Shown: positions 16,585-25,190 of the stretch, one piece after another
Position numbering within the stretch: position 1 is the stretch's first letter
Layout of the letters: the number at the start of each line of letters is the position of its first letter
Assembly (NCBI RefSeq): GCF_016937615.1
Contig: NZ_JAFHKI010000133.1
Location: 1 to 37,425 of the forward strand
Direction: 5' to 3'
Source: Pseudomonas lactucae
Lineage (GTDB): Bacteria > Pseudomonadota > Gammaproteobacteria > Pseudomonadales > Pseudomonadaceae
DNA length: 37,425 nucleotides
Program-made: the position numbers and the translations under genes
The notes under the pieces: model-generated
Seen by the model: only the letters and a program-made list of their open reading frames with translations
Told to the model about the DNA's origin: nothing
The model's database searches: none

Positions 16585-18093
16585 ATGTCCCAGGTAGCAA
16601 AAATCATCATCGCCGATACACCCTTACGCTGGCAGGACGTAGTCGCCGTCGCCCGTCACGGCGCTGCGCTCGAACTCTCCGGCCAGGCCTGGGCGCGCAT
16701 CGACAATGCCCAAGCCATCGTGCAACGCATCGTCACCAGCGGCGAACGCGCCTATGGCGTGAACACCGGTCTGGGCGCGCTGTGCAATGTCTCGCTTGAA
16801 GGCGAGCAACTCAGCCAGCTGTCGCGCAATACCTTGCTCAGCCATGCCTGCGGTGTCGGTCCGGTACTCAGCGATGAGCAAACCCGCGCGATCATTTGCG
16901 CGGCCGTCATCAATTACAGCCACGGCAAATCCGGCCTGCATCCGCAGGTGGTGCAGGCGTTGCTGGCGCTGCTTAACCATGGCATCACGCCGCAGGTTCC
17001 GTCCCAGGGCTCGGTGGGTTATCTGACGCATATGGCCCATGTCGGCGTGACGCTGCTGGGTGTCGGTCATGTGAGCTATCGCGGCCAGATCGTCCCGGCG
17101 CAACAGGCCCTGGACGAAGAAGATTTGCAGCCGGTGGTACTCGGCGCCAAGGACGGTCTGTGCCTGGTCAATGGCACGCCGTGCATGACTGGCTTGAGCT
17201 GCCTGGCCCTGGCCGACGCGCATCACTTGCTGCAATGGGCCGACGTGATCGGCGCCATGAGTTTCGAGGCCCAGCGCGGCCAGATCGACGCGTTCGATGC
17301 AGAGATCATCGCCCTCAAGCCACACCCCGGCATGCAGCACGTCGGCATCAACCTGCGTGCGCTGCTCGATGGCAGTGAAGTGATCGCCGGCAGCAAAGGC
17401 ATTCGCACCCAGGACGCCTTGAGCATCCGCTCTATCCCGCAGATCCACGGCGCCGCGCGTGACCAGGTGGCGCACGCCACACGTCAGATCGAGACCGAAC
17501 TCAACAGCGCCACCGACAACCCGCTGCTGCTCGGCACCCCGGAGCATTACCGGGTAGTGTCCCAGGCCAACCCCCACGGCCAATCCGTGGCGCTGGCCGC
17601 CGACCTGCTCGCCATCGCCATGGCCGAAATCGGCTCGGTGGCCGAACGTCGCCTGGACCGCTTGATCAACCCGCATGTCAGCGGCTTGCCGGCGTTTCTG
17701 GTGAGCAACCCTGGCGTGAACTCCGGGATGATGATCGTGCAGTACGTCGCCGCGTCGCTGTGCGGGCAAAACCGCCAGTTGGCGCAGCCGGCGGTGCTCG
17801 ACAATTTCGTCACCTCGGGCTTGCAGGAAGACCACCTGAGCATGGGCACCAATGCTGCGCTCAAGCTGCACCAGGTATTGGCCAACGTGACTCAGATCCT
17901 CGCCATCGAGTACTTGCTGGCGGCCCAGGCGTTCGAGTTTCTCAAGGACCAGCGCTTCGGCGCCGGCACCGACCGCGCCTGGCGTTTGCTGCGCGAAGTG
18001 GTCCCCGCGTATGAGCAGGACCGCTGGCTGGCACCGGACATCGCGGCCGCCGCCGCATTGCTCAAAGACACCGCACTGCCGAATTTGCACTGA
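16585..18093 (+). CDS. hutH1: HutH1: histidase paralogue lacking the MIO-forming triad
   Basis: This 502-residue member of the HAL/PAL family is collinear with HutH2 over its whole length. Many active-site residues are kept: Tyr57, His87, Asn196, Gln276, Arg282 and Glu415. HutH2 has GSVGASGDLAPLAH at the point where the Ala-Ser-Gly triad cyclises to the MIO cofactor. HutH1 reads GSVGYLTHMAH there (residues 142-152), which is exactly three residues shorter. HutH2 Tyr281 and Phe330 become Leu279 and Pro330. Ordinary ammonia-lyase activity therefore looks impossible. The frame is intact with normal codon use, so the protein appears retained by selection. It might be a scaffold, a heterotetramer partner, or a binding or regulatory protein. 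I chose ATG 16585 (MSQVAKIII) because AGAGG lies six bases upstream; an ATG at 16570 is also in frame. Confidence 0.93.
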   Translation: MSQVAKIIIADTPLRWQDVVAVARHGAALELSGQAWARIDNAQAIVQRIVTSGERAYGVNTGLGALCNVSLEGEQLSQLSRNTLLSHACGVGPVLSDEQTRAIICAAVINYSHGKSGLHPQVVQALLALLNHGITPQVPSQGSVGYLTHMAHVGVTLLGVGHVSYRGQIVPAQQALDEEDLQPVVLGAKDGLCLVNGTPCMTGLSCLALADAHHLLQWADVIGAMSFEAQRGQIDAFDAEIIALKPHPGMQHVGINLRALLDGSEVIAGSKGIRTQDALSIRSIPQIHGAARDQVAHATRQIETELNSATDNPLLLGTPEHYRVVSQANPHGQSVALAADLLAIAMAEIGSVAERRLDRLINPHVSGLPAFLVSNPGVNSGMMIVQYVAASLCGQNRQLAQPAVLDNFVTSGLQEDHLSMGTNAALKLHQVLANVTQILAIEYLLAAQAFEFLKDQRFGAGTDRAWRLLREVVPAYEQDRWLAPDIAAAAALLKDTALPNLH

Positions 18094-18124
18094 ACACCAA
18101 GAATAATTCACAAGGAGAACGAAT

Positions 18125-19657
<1,533 letters not shown>

Positions 19658-19680
19658 GGCTGTTTGAGATTGGATGCTCT

Positions 19681-19774
19681 TGTGGCGAGGGAGCTTGCTC
19701 CCGCTCGAGTGCGAAGCGCTCGCACGGTTTTGGCGCTGCTGCGCAGCCCAGTGGGAGCAAGCTCCCTCGCCACG
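19681..19774. repeat. REPIN (inverted REP pair) between hutH2 and hutTh
   Basis: A 21-base arm at 19682-19702 (starting GTGGCGAGGGAGC) is perfectly complementary to 19753-19773. Between the arms lies an inner hairpin, GTGCGA-AGCGC-TCGCAC. This is a full REP doublet able to form one long stem. Being inside the hut operon, it may affect mRNA stability or expression of the distal genes. Confidence 0.85.
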
Positions 19775-19776
19775 AA

Positions 19777-19806
19777 AAGCCCACCTGCCTCAGGGCTTCG
19801 TTTTTT
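19777..19806 (+). terminator. Terminator-like hairpin inside the hut operon
   Basis: AAGCCC (19777-19782) pairs with GGGCTT (19793-19798), followed by CG and six T residues. The stem is short (six pairs) with a ten-base loop, so partial termination is more likely than complete. It would lower hutTh-hutI-hutG expression relative to hutH2 unless a separate promoter exists. Confidence 0.5.
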
Positions 19807-19834
19807 CTCAGGATAAAAATAATAGGGACGAGAA

Positions 19835-21244
19835 ATGCACCAGCAGGAAAAAGGTTTGAAACGCGGGCTGACCGCCCGACATATTCGCTTCATGGCACTC
19901 GGTTCCGCGATCGGCACCGGGCTGTTCTACGGTTCCGCCTCGGCCATCCAGATGGCCGGCCCCGCCGTGTTGCTGGCCTACCTGATCGGCGGCGCCGCGG
20001 TGTTCATGGTGATGCGCGCCCTCGGCGAGATGGCCGTGCATAACCCGGTGGCCGGTTCCTTCGGCCATTACGCCAGCACCTACCTGGGCCCGATGGCCGG
20101 GTTTATCCTCGGGTGGACCTACGCCTTTGAAATGATCATCGTCTGCCTCGCTGACGTCACCGCGTTCGGTATCTACATGGGCTTCTGGTTTCCCGAGGTC
20201 GCGCGCTGGGTCTGGGTGCTCGGTATTGTGTTCCTGATCGGCGGCCTGAACCTGTGCAACGTCAAAGTGTTTGGCGAAATGGAGTTCTGGCTGTCGCTGC
20301 TCAAGGTCGGCGCGATTGTCGCGATGATTCTCGGCGGTTTCGGCATCATGCTGTTCGGCATCCATTCGGCCGGTGAAACCCAGGCCAGTGGCCTGAGTAA
20401 CCTGTGGGCCCATGGCGGCTTCATGCCCAACGGTATCGGTGGCCTGATCGCCTCGTTTGCGGTGGTGATGTTCGCGTTCGGCGGCATTGAAATCATCGGC
20501 ATCACCGCCGGTGAAGCCAAGGACCCACAGCGCGTGCTCCCCAAGGCGATCAATGCGGTGCCGCTGCGCATCCTGCTGTTCTATGTGCTGACCCTGTTTG
20601 TGTTGATGGCCATCTACCCGTGGCCGCAGATCGGCAGCCAAGGCAGCCCGTTCGTGCAGATATTCAGCAACCTCGGCATTGGTTCGGCCGCCACTATCCT
20701 GAATATCGTGGTGATCTCGGCGGCGGTGTCGGCCATCAACAGCGACATCTTCGGTGCCGGCCGCATGATGTACGGCCTGGCGCAGCAAGGGCAGGCGCCC
20801 AAAGGGTTTGCGCAACTGTCCAAACAAGGCGTGCCGTGGATGACCGTGCTGGTGATGGGCGCCGCGTTGCTCGGCGGCGTGGTGCTCAACTACCTGATTC
20901 CGGAAAACGTGTTCCTGCTGATCGCCTCGATTGCCACTTTCGCCACCGTGTGGGTGTGGCTGATGATCCTGTTCACCCAGGTCGCGATGCGTCGCTCCAT
21001 GACCCGCGAGCAGGTAGCCGAGCTTAAATTCCCGGTGCCGTTCTGGCCTTACGCGCCCGCGGCGGCCATCGTGTTCATGCTGTTTGTGTTTGGTGTGCTG
21101 GGCTACTTCCCGGACACCCAGGCAGCCTTGCTGGTCGGCGCCGTGTGGATCGGGCTGCTGGTCGTTGCCTACCTGCTGTGGGTCAAACCCGCCGCCGGGC
21201 AAGCCGCCAGGGTCCAATACGAACCGGCTGTGTCTCATCGATAA
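19835..21244 (+). CDS. hutTh: Amino-acid permease, likely histidine transporter HutTh
   Basis: This 469-residue APC-superfamily permease of the amino-acid transporter (AroP/ProY/LysP) group has about twelve membrane helices. The conserved opening GLTARHIRFMALGSAIGTGLFYGSA includes the GSAIGTGLF substrate-carboxylate loop, and GGIEIIGITAGEAKDPQRVLPKAIN is the family motif of the middle helices. It is usually annotated as a proline-specific permease ProY by similarity. Its place between hutH2 and hutI, and the SBW25 precedent, make L-histidine the more likely substrate. The start follows AGGGACGAG. It lies after the internal REPIN and terminator-like structure. Confidence 0.92.
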   Translation: MHQQEKGLKRGLTARHIRFMALGSAIGTGLFYGSASAIQMAGPAVLLAYLIGGAAVFMVMRALGEMAVHNPVAGSFGHYASTYLGPMAGFILGWTYAFEMIIVCLADVTAFGIYMGFWFPEVARWVWVLGIVFLIGGLNLCNVKVFGEMEFWLSLLKVGAIVAMILGGFGIMLFGIHSAGETQASGLSNLWAHGGFMPNGIGGLIASFAVVMFAFGGIEIIGITAGEAKDPQRVLPKAINAVPLRILLFYVLTLFVLMAIYPWPQIGSQGSPFVQIFSNLGIGSAATILNIVVISAAVSAINSDIFGAGRMMYGLAQQGQAPKGFAQLSKQGVPWMTVLVMGAALLGGVVLNYLIPENVFLLIASIATFATVWVWLMILFTQVAMRRSMTREQVAELKFPVPFWPYAPAAAIVFMLFVFGVLGYFPDTQAALLVGAVWIGLLVVAYLLWVKPAAGQAARVQYEPAVSHR

Positions 21245-21259
21245 CTTAGGGAGGCGTTG

Positions 21260-22465
21260 ATGAAAACGCTTTGGCAGCACTGCCACATTGCAACCATGGC
21301 CAACGGTAATTACTCGATCATCGAGGATGCCGCCATGGTCACCGCCGGTGTGCTCATCGAGTGGATCGGCCCGCGCAGCGAAGTACCGACGGCGGACTAC
21401 GCCCAGGTGCAGAACCTGCAAGGCGCGTGGGTCACCCCCGGGCTGATCGACTGCCACACGCACACGGTGTTCGGTGGCAATCGCAGCGGCGAATTCGAAC
21501 AACGCCTTCAGGGTGTGAGCTACGCCGAGATCGCCGCCCAGGGCGGCGGTATTGCCAGCACCGTGCGCGCCACCCGCGCCGCGACCGAAGATGAACTGTT
21601 TGCCAGTGCTGAAAGGCGCCTGCGCAGTCTGTTGCGCGACGGTGTGACCACGGTGGAAATCAAATCCGGCTACGGCCTGGACCTGGCCAACGAACGCAAG
21701 ATGCTGCGCGTGGCCCGTCGCCTGGGTGAAGCGCTGCCGGTCAGCGTGCGCGCCACCTGCCTGGCGGCCCATGCGTTGCCGCCGGAGTACAAGGACCGTG
21801 CCGACGATTACATCGAGCACATCTGCACCGAAATGCTGCCGGCGCTGGCGGCCGAAGGGCTGGTGGATGCGGTGGACGCGTTCTGCGAATACCTGGCGTT
21901 TTCCACCGAGCAGGTGGAGCGTGTGTTCAAGGTCGCCCAGCAACTCGACCTGCCGGTGAAGCTGCACGCCGAGCAACTGTCGTCGTTGCACGGCTCCAGC
22001 CTGGCGGCACGCTACCAGGCGTTGTCGGCTGACCACCTGGAGTTCATGACCGAAGAAGACGCCATCGCCATGGCTGCCTCGGGCACCGTCGCGGTACTGC
22101 TGCCGGGTGCGTTCTACTTCCTGCGCGAGACCCAATTGCCGCCGATGGACGCGCTGCGCAAACACGGCGTGAAGATCGCCATTGCCAGCGACCTCAACCC
22201 CGGCACCTCGCCAGCACTGTCGGTGCGCCTGATGTTGAACATGGCCTGCACCCTGTTCCGCATGACCCCGGAAGAAGCCCTGGCCGGCGCCACGCAACAT
22301 GCGGCCAACGCCCTGGGCATGGGCGCCACCCATGGTTCGCTGGAAGTGGGCAAGGTCGCCGATTTTGTCGCCTGGCAGATCGATCGCCCCGCCGACCTGG
22401 CTTACTGGCTGGGCGGTGAGTTGGATAAACGCGTCGTGCGCCATGGCGTCGACGTCACTGTTTAA
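21260..22465 (+). CDS. hutI: Imidazolonepropionase
   Basis: This 401-residue metal-dependent amidohydrolase opens 4-imidazolone-5-propionate to N-formimino-L-glutamate, step three. The metal-binding HTHT is at residues 66-69 within GLIDCHTHTVFGGNRSGEF, with KLHAEQLS and ASDLNPGTSP giving the later ligands. The ATG at 21260 has AGGGAGG (21248-21254) five bases upstream; an overlapping TTG at 21257 is less likely. It is followed twelve bases later by hutG. Confidence 0.97.
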   Translation: MKTLWQHCHIATMANGNYSIIEDAAMVTAGVLIEWIGPRSEVPTADYAQVQNLQGAWVTPGLIDCHTHTVFGGNRSGEFEQRLQGVSYAEIAAQGGGIASTVRATRAATEDELFASAERRLRSLLRDGVTTVEIKSGYGLDLANERKMLRVARRLGEALPVSVRATCLAAHALPPEYKDRADDYIEHICTEMLPALAAEGLVDAVDAFCEYLAFSTEQVERVFKVAQQLDLPVKLHAEQLSSLHGSSLAARYQALSADHLEFMTEEDAIAMAASGTVAVLLPGAFYFLRETQLPPMDALRKHGVKIAIASDLNPGTSPALSVRLMLNMACTLFRMTPEEALAGATQHAANALGMGATHGSLEVGKVADFVAWQIDRPADLAYWLGGELDKRVVRHGVDVTV

Positions 22466-22477
22466 AGGAGTACCGTT

Positions 22478-23278
22478 GTGGATAAGGTTCTGAACTTCAA
22501 ACAAGGTCGTGTGCCGCTGCTGATCAGCATGCCCCATGCCGGGCTGCGCCTCACGCCTGTGGTCGAGGCCGGGTTGATTCCCGAGGCACAAAGCCTGCCG
22601 GATACCGACTGGCACATTCCGACGCTGTATGACTTTGCCGAGGAACTGGGTGCCAGCACCCTCTCGGCGGAGTACTCGCGGTTTGTCATCGACTTGAACC
22701 GACCCTCCGATAACAAGCCGCTCTATGCCGGCGCCACCACCGGTCTGTATCCGGAGACGTTGTTCGATGGCGTCCCGCTGTTTCGCCAAGGCCAGGTGCC
22801 GTCCGAAGAGGAGCGCGTCACCTACCTGCAAAAAATCTGGGGCCCGTATCACCGGCAGTTGCAAGAGGAACTCGCGCGTATCAAGGCCGAGTTCGGTTAC
22901 GCATTGTTATTCGATGCCCACTCGATCCGCTCGGTGATCCCGCACCTGTTCGACGGCAAACTACCGGACTTCAACCTCGGCACCTTCAACGGCGCCGCCT
23001 GCGATCCAGAGCTGGCCGGCCAACTGGAGGCCGTCTGCGCCCAGCATCCGCGGTACACCCATGTACTCAATGGGCGCTTCAAGGGCGGTCATATCACCCG
23101 GCACTACGGCAACCCGGCGCAGGATATTCATGCGGTGCAGCTGGAGTTGTGCCAGAGCACGTATATGGAAGAGGTTGAACCGTTCAGGTATCGACCTGAC
23201 CTGGCCGAACCGACACAAGTGGTGCTCAAGCGATTGCTGGAAGGCTTGTTGGCCTGGGGACAAATGCACTACCGGTAA
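22478..23278 (+). CDS. hutG: N-formylglutamate deformylase
   Basis: This 266-residue zinc amidohydrolase of the N-formylglutamate amidohydrolase family hydrolyses N-formylglutamate to glutamate and formate, the last step after HutF. Motifs are SMPHAG (about 18-23), DTDWHIP (about 43-49), FDAHSIRS and GRFKGGHITRHYG. It is unrelated to the arginase-like formimidoylglutamase that carries the same gene name in enteric bacteria. The GTG at 22478 follows AAGGAG (22465-22470), which overlaps the end of hutI. It is the last gene of the operon; a degenerate REPIN follows. Confidence 0.97.
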   Translation: MDKVLNFKQGRVPLLISMPHAGLRLTPVVEAGLIPEAQSLPDTDWHIPTLYDFAEELGASTLSAEYSRFVIDLNRPSDNKPLYAGATTGLYPETLFDGVPLFRQGQVPSEEERVTYLQKIWGPYHRQLQEELARIKAEFGYALLFDAHSIRSVIPHLFDGKLPDFNLGTFNGAACDPELAGQLEAVCAQHPRYTHVLNGRFKGGHITRHYGNPAQDIHAVQLELCQSTYMEEVEPFRYRPDLAEPTQVVLKRLLEGLLAWGQMHYR

Positions 23279-23302
23279 TTTTCGGCGTTGCCGCTATAAC
23301 TT

Positions 23303-23373
23303 CGCGGGCAAGCCCGCTCCCACACTTGACGGCGTTCGGTCATGAGAATGCGGTCAACGTGCGGGCGCAAGCT
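23303..23373. repeat. Degenerate REPIN after hutG
   Basis: A clear minus-oriented REP (CGCGGGCAAGCCCGCTCCCAC, its first 20 bases starting at 23303) is followed by a spacer that reads GACGG..CATGAGAATGCGGTC and then a decayed second REP (GTGCGGGCGCAAGC). The spacer closely resembles that of the intact REPIN at 31525, which shows common origin. Confidence 0.7.
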
Positions 23374-23517
23374 TACTGGATTGCCCGCATGGCGAACTGC
23401 TGACACAGGTCCAAGCGCTCAAGGGCATGCTCATTGCACCATTCGGGTTTATAGTGCCAGACGGCAGAATAAAAGACGTCCCCCCAGGGATGAACCCGAC
23501 CCCCTACGGAGCGCGCA

Positions 23518-24489
23518 ATGCAGACTTGGTACCCGCAGATCAAACCCTACGCCCGGCACGATCTGGCTGTCGATGACATCCATACGCTGTACGTCGATGA
23601 AAGTGGCTCCCCCGAAGGCTTGCCCGTCGTCTTCATCCATGGTGGCCCCGGTTCAGGTTGCGACGCGCAGAGCCGTTGCTACTTCGATCCTAACCTCTAT
23701 CACATCGTCACCTTCGACCAGCGCGGTTGCGGTCGCTCCACGCCCCGCGCGAGCCTGGAGAACAACACCACCTGGGACCTGGTCGCCGACCTTGAGCGCA
23801 TCCGCGAACACCTGGGTATCGACAAATGGGTGCTGTTTGGTGGCTCCTGGGGCTCCACCCTGGCCCTGGCCTACGCGCAGACCCACCCCGAGCGTGTGCT
23901 GGGGTTGATCGTGCGCGGCATTTTCCTGGCGCGCCCGCAGGATATCGAATGGTTCTACCAGGCCGGCGCCAGCCGCCTGTTCCCGGATTACTGGCAGGAT
24001 TACCTCGCGCCGATCCCCGCGGACGAGCGCCACGACATGATCGCGGCCTACCACAAGCGCCTCACCGGCAACGACCAGATCGCCCAGATGCACGCCGCCA
24101 AGGCCTGGTCCGGCTGGGAAGGTCGCATGCTGGGCCTGTGCCCGAGCCCGCAGCACGTGGAGCGGTTTTCCGAGCCGCAACGCGCCTTGTCCATTGCACG
24201 GATCGAGTGCCATTACTTCACCAACAACTCCTTCCTGGAACCCAACCAACTGATCCGCGACATGCACAAGATCGCTCACCTGCCTGGCGTAATCATCCAT
24301 GGCCGCTACGATATGATCTGTACGCTGGATAATGCCTGGGAGCTGCACCAAGCCTGGCCGAACAGCGAGCTGCAGGTCATCCGCGAAGCGGGCCATGCGG
24401 CGTCCGAGCCCGGCATCACCGATGCATTGGTGCGCGCGACCGGTGAGATGGCACGGCGCCTGCTTGATTTGCCGCCTGAAGAAGCATGA
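23518..24489 (+). CDS. pip: Proline iminopeptidase (S33 alpha/beta hydrolase)
   Basis: This 323-residue cytosolic exopeptidase removes N-terminal proline from small peptides. The oxyanion-hole motif HGGPG is at residues 41-45, and the nucleophile Ser110 lies in GGSWGS. The catalytic Asp is in HGRYDMIC, and the His in AGHAASEPG. DQRGCGRS near residue 67 is also diagnostic. The length is normal. Its stop overlaps the dtd start (ATGA). A TATAGT box at 23450-23455 could belong to its promoter, but the -35 is unclear. It is not obviously linked to histidine catabolism. Confidence 0.96.
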   Translation: MQTWYPQIKPYARHDLAVDDIHTLYVDESGSPEGLPVVFIHGGPGSGCDAQSRCYFDPNLYHIVTFDQRGCGRSTPRASLENNTTWDLVADLERIREHLGIDKWVLFGGSWGSTLALAYAQTHPERVLGLIVRGIFLARPQDIEWFYQAGASRLFPDYWQDYLAPIPADERHDMIAAYHKRLTGNDQIAQMHAAKAWSGWEGRMLGLCPSPQHVERFSEPQRALSIARIECHYFTNNSFLEPNQLIRDMHKIAHLPGVIIHGRYDMICTLDNAWELHQAWPNSELQVIREAGHAASEPGITDALVRATGEMARRLLDLPPEEA

Positions 24490-24923
24490 AGGGCCTGTTG
24501 CAACGGGTGCGTGGCGCCCGGGTCGAGGTGGCGGGTGAAGTCGTCGGCTCGATTGACCAGGGTTTGCTGGTGCTGGTAGCGGTCGAGCCTTCAGATACGC
24601 CGCAAAGCGCCGATAAGTTGCTGCACAAGTTGCTCAACTATCGGGTTTTCAGTGACGACGAGGGCAAGATGAACCTGTCGCTCAAGGACATTGGCGGCGG
24701 TTTGCTGCTGGTGTCGCAGTTCACCCTGGCGGCGGATACCCGGAGCGGGCTGCGGCCGAGCTTCTCGACAGCGGCCCCGCCGGTCCTGGGAGCGGCGCTT
24801 TTTGACCACCTGTTGTTACAAGCGCAACAATTACATGGCAAGGTGGCTTCGGGGCGTTTTGGCGCCGATATGCAGGTGCATTTGGTCAATGATGGCCCTG
24901 TGACCTTTCTGTTGCAGACGTGA
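24486..24923 (+). CDS. dtd: D-aminoacyl-tRNA deacylase
   Basis: This 145-residue dimeric proofreading enzyme releases D-amino acids (and glycine) from mischarged tRNA. The two chirality-checking motifs are SQFTLAADT (residues 77-85) and the C-terminal NDGPVTF (135-141, the family NxGPVT motif). The length is standard. It starts within the pip stop codon overlap, so the pair is translationally coupled, an arrangement I recall as conserved in pseudomonads. Confidence 0.97.
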   Translation: MKGLLQRVRGARVEVAGEVVGSIDQGLLVLVAVEPSDTPQSADKLLHKLLNYRVFSDDEGKMNLSLKDIGGGLLLVSQFTLAADTRSGLRPSFSTAAPPVLGAALFDHLLLQAQQLHGKVASGRFGADMQVHLVNDGPVTFLLQT

Positions 24924-25121
24924 ATGTATTAAAAACGACTTTTAATGCCTAAAAACGCAGGTTTTCGCTACAAATACTTCGTTGCCCCTGATGCGTTGTC
25001 TCGCGGGCTACTAGATAATCGCGCGCTACGGGGATCAGCGTTGTTTGGTCCATTTTTGATTTAGGTAGAGACTTGTCCGATATCTATTGGGGAATCATTT
25101 TGACCCAGGGGAGTCGGAACA

Positions 25122-25148
25122 ATGCTCGCCAACCTGGCATATAGATAG
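25122..25148 (+). CDS. Candidate eight-codon leader peptide upstream of opgG
   Basis: ATG-CTC-GCC-AAC-CTG-GCA-TAT-AGA-TAG encodes MLANLAYR. An unusually good ribosome-binding site, AGGGGAG, lies at 25107-25113 with eight-base spacing, better than that of opgG itself. The frame overlaps the 5' arm of a hairpin that ends in six T residues. No other evidence of translation is available. Confidence 0.4.
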   Translation: MLANLAYR

Positions 25149-25165
25149 CTGGCCGTTGGTTTTTT
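25129..25165 (+). terminator. Possible attenuator hairpin ahead of opgG
   Basis: CCAAC-CTGGC (25129-25138) can pair with GCTGG-CC-GTTGG (25148-25159), with two G-T pairs and a CC bulge, followed directly by six T residues (25160-25165). The structure lies between a GATAAT box (25014-25019), which may be a -10, and the opgG start at 25191. The stem is imperfect, so its strength is uncertain. Confidence 0.35.
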
Positions 25166-25190
25166 GATCTGTTTTCGGCGAGGGTTGCTC

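Noticed and set aside
19808..22864. A very long minus-strand open frame (over 1000 codons) antisense to hutTh, hutI and hutG
   Set aside because: It crosses three well-identified genes, reads as low-complexity His/Gln/Arg-rich sequence typical of high-GC antisense frames, and has no recognisable domain.
23434..23455. TTGCAC and TATAGT upstream of pip as a sigma70 promoter pair
   Set aside because: The spacing is only ten bases, too short for a functional -35/-10 pair; only the TATAGT could be a -10.
24929..24945. TTAAAA-ACGAC-TTTTAA after dtd as a terminator
   Set aside because: The stem is made entirely of A-T pairs and no T-run follows the second arm, so it would be too weak to rely on.
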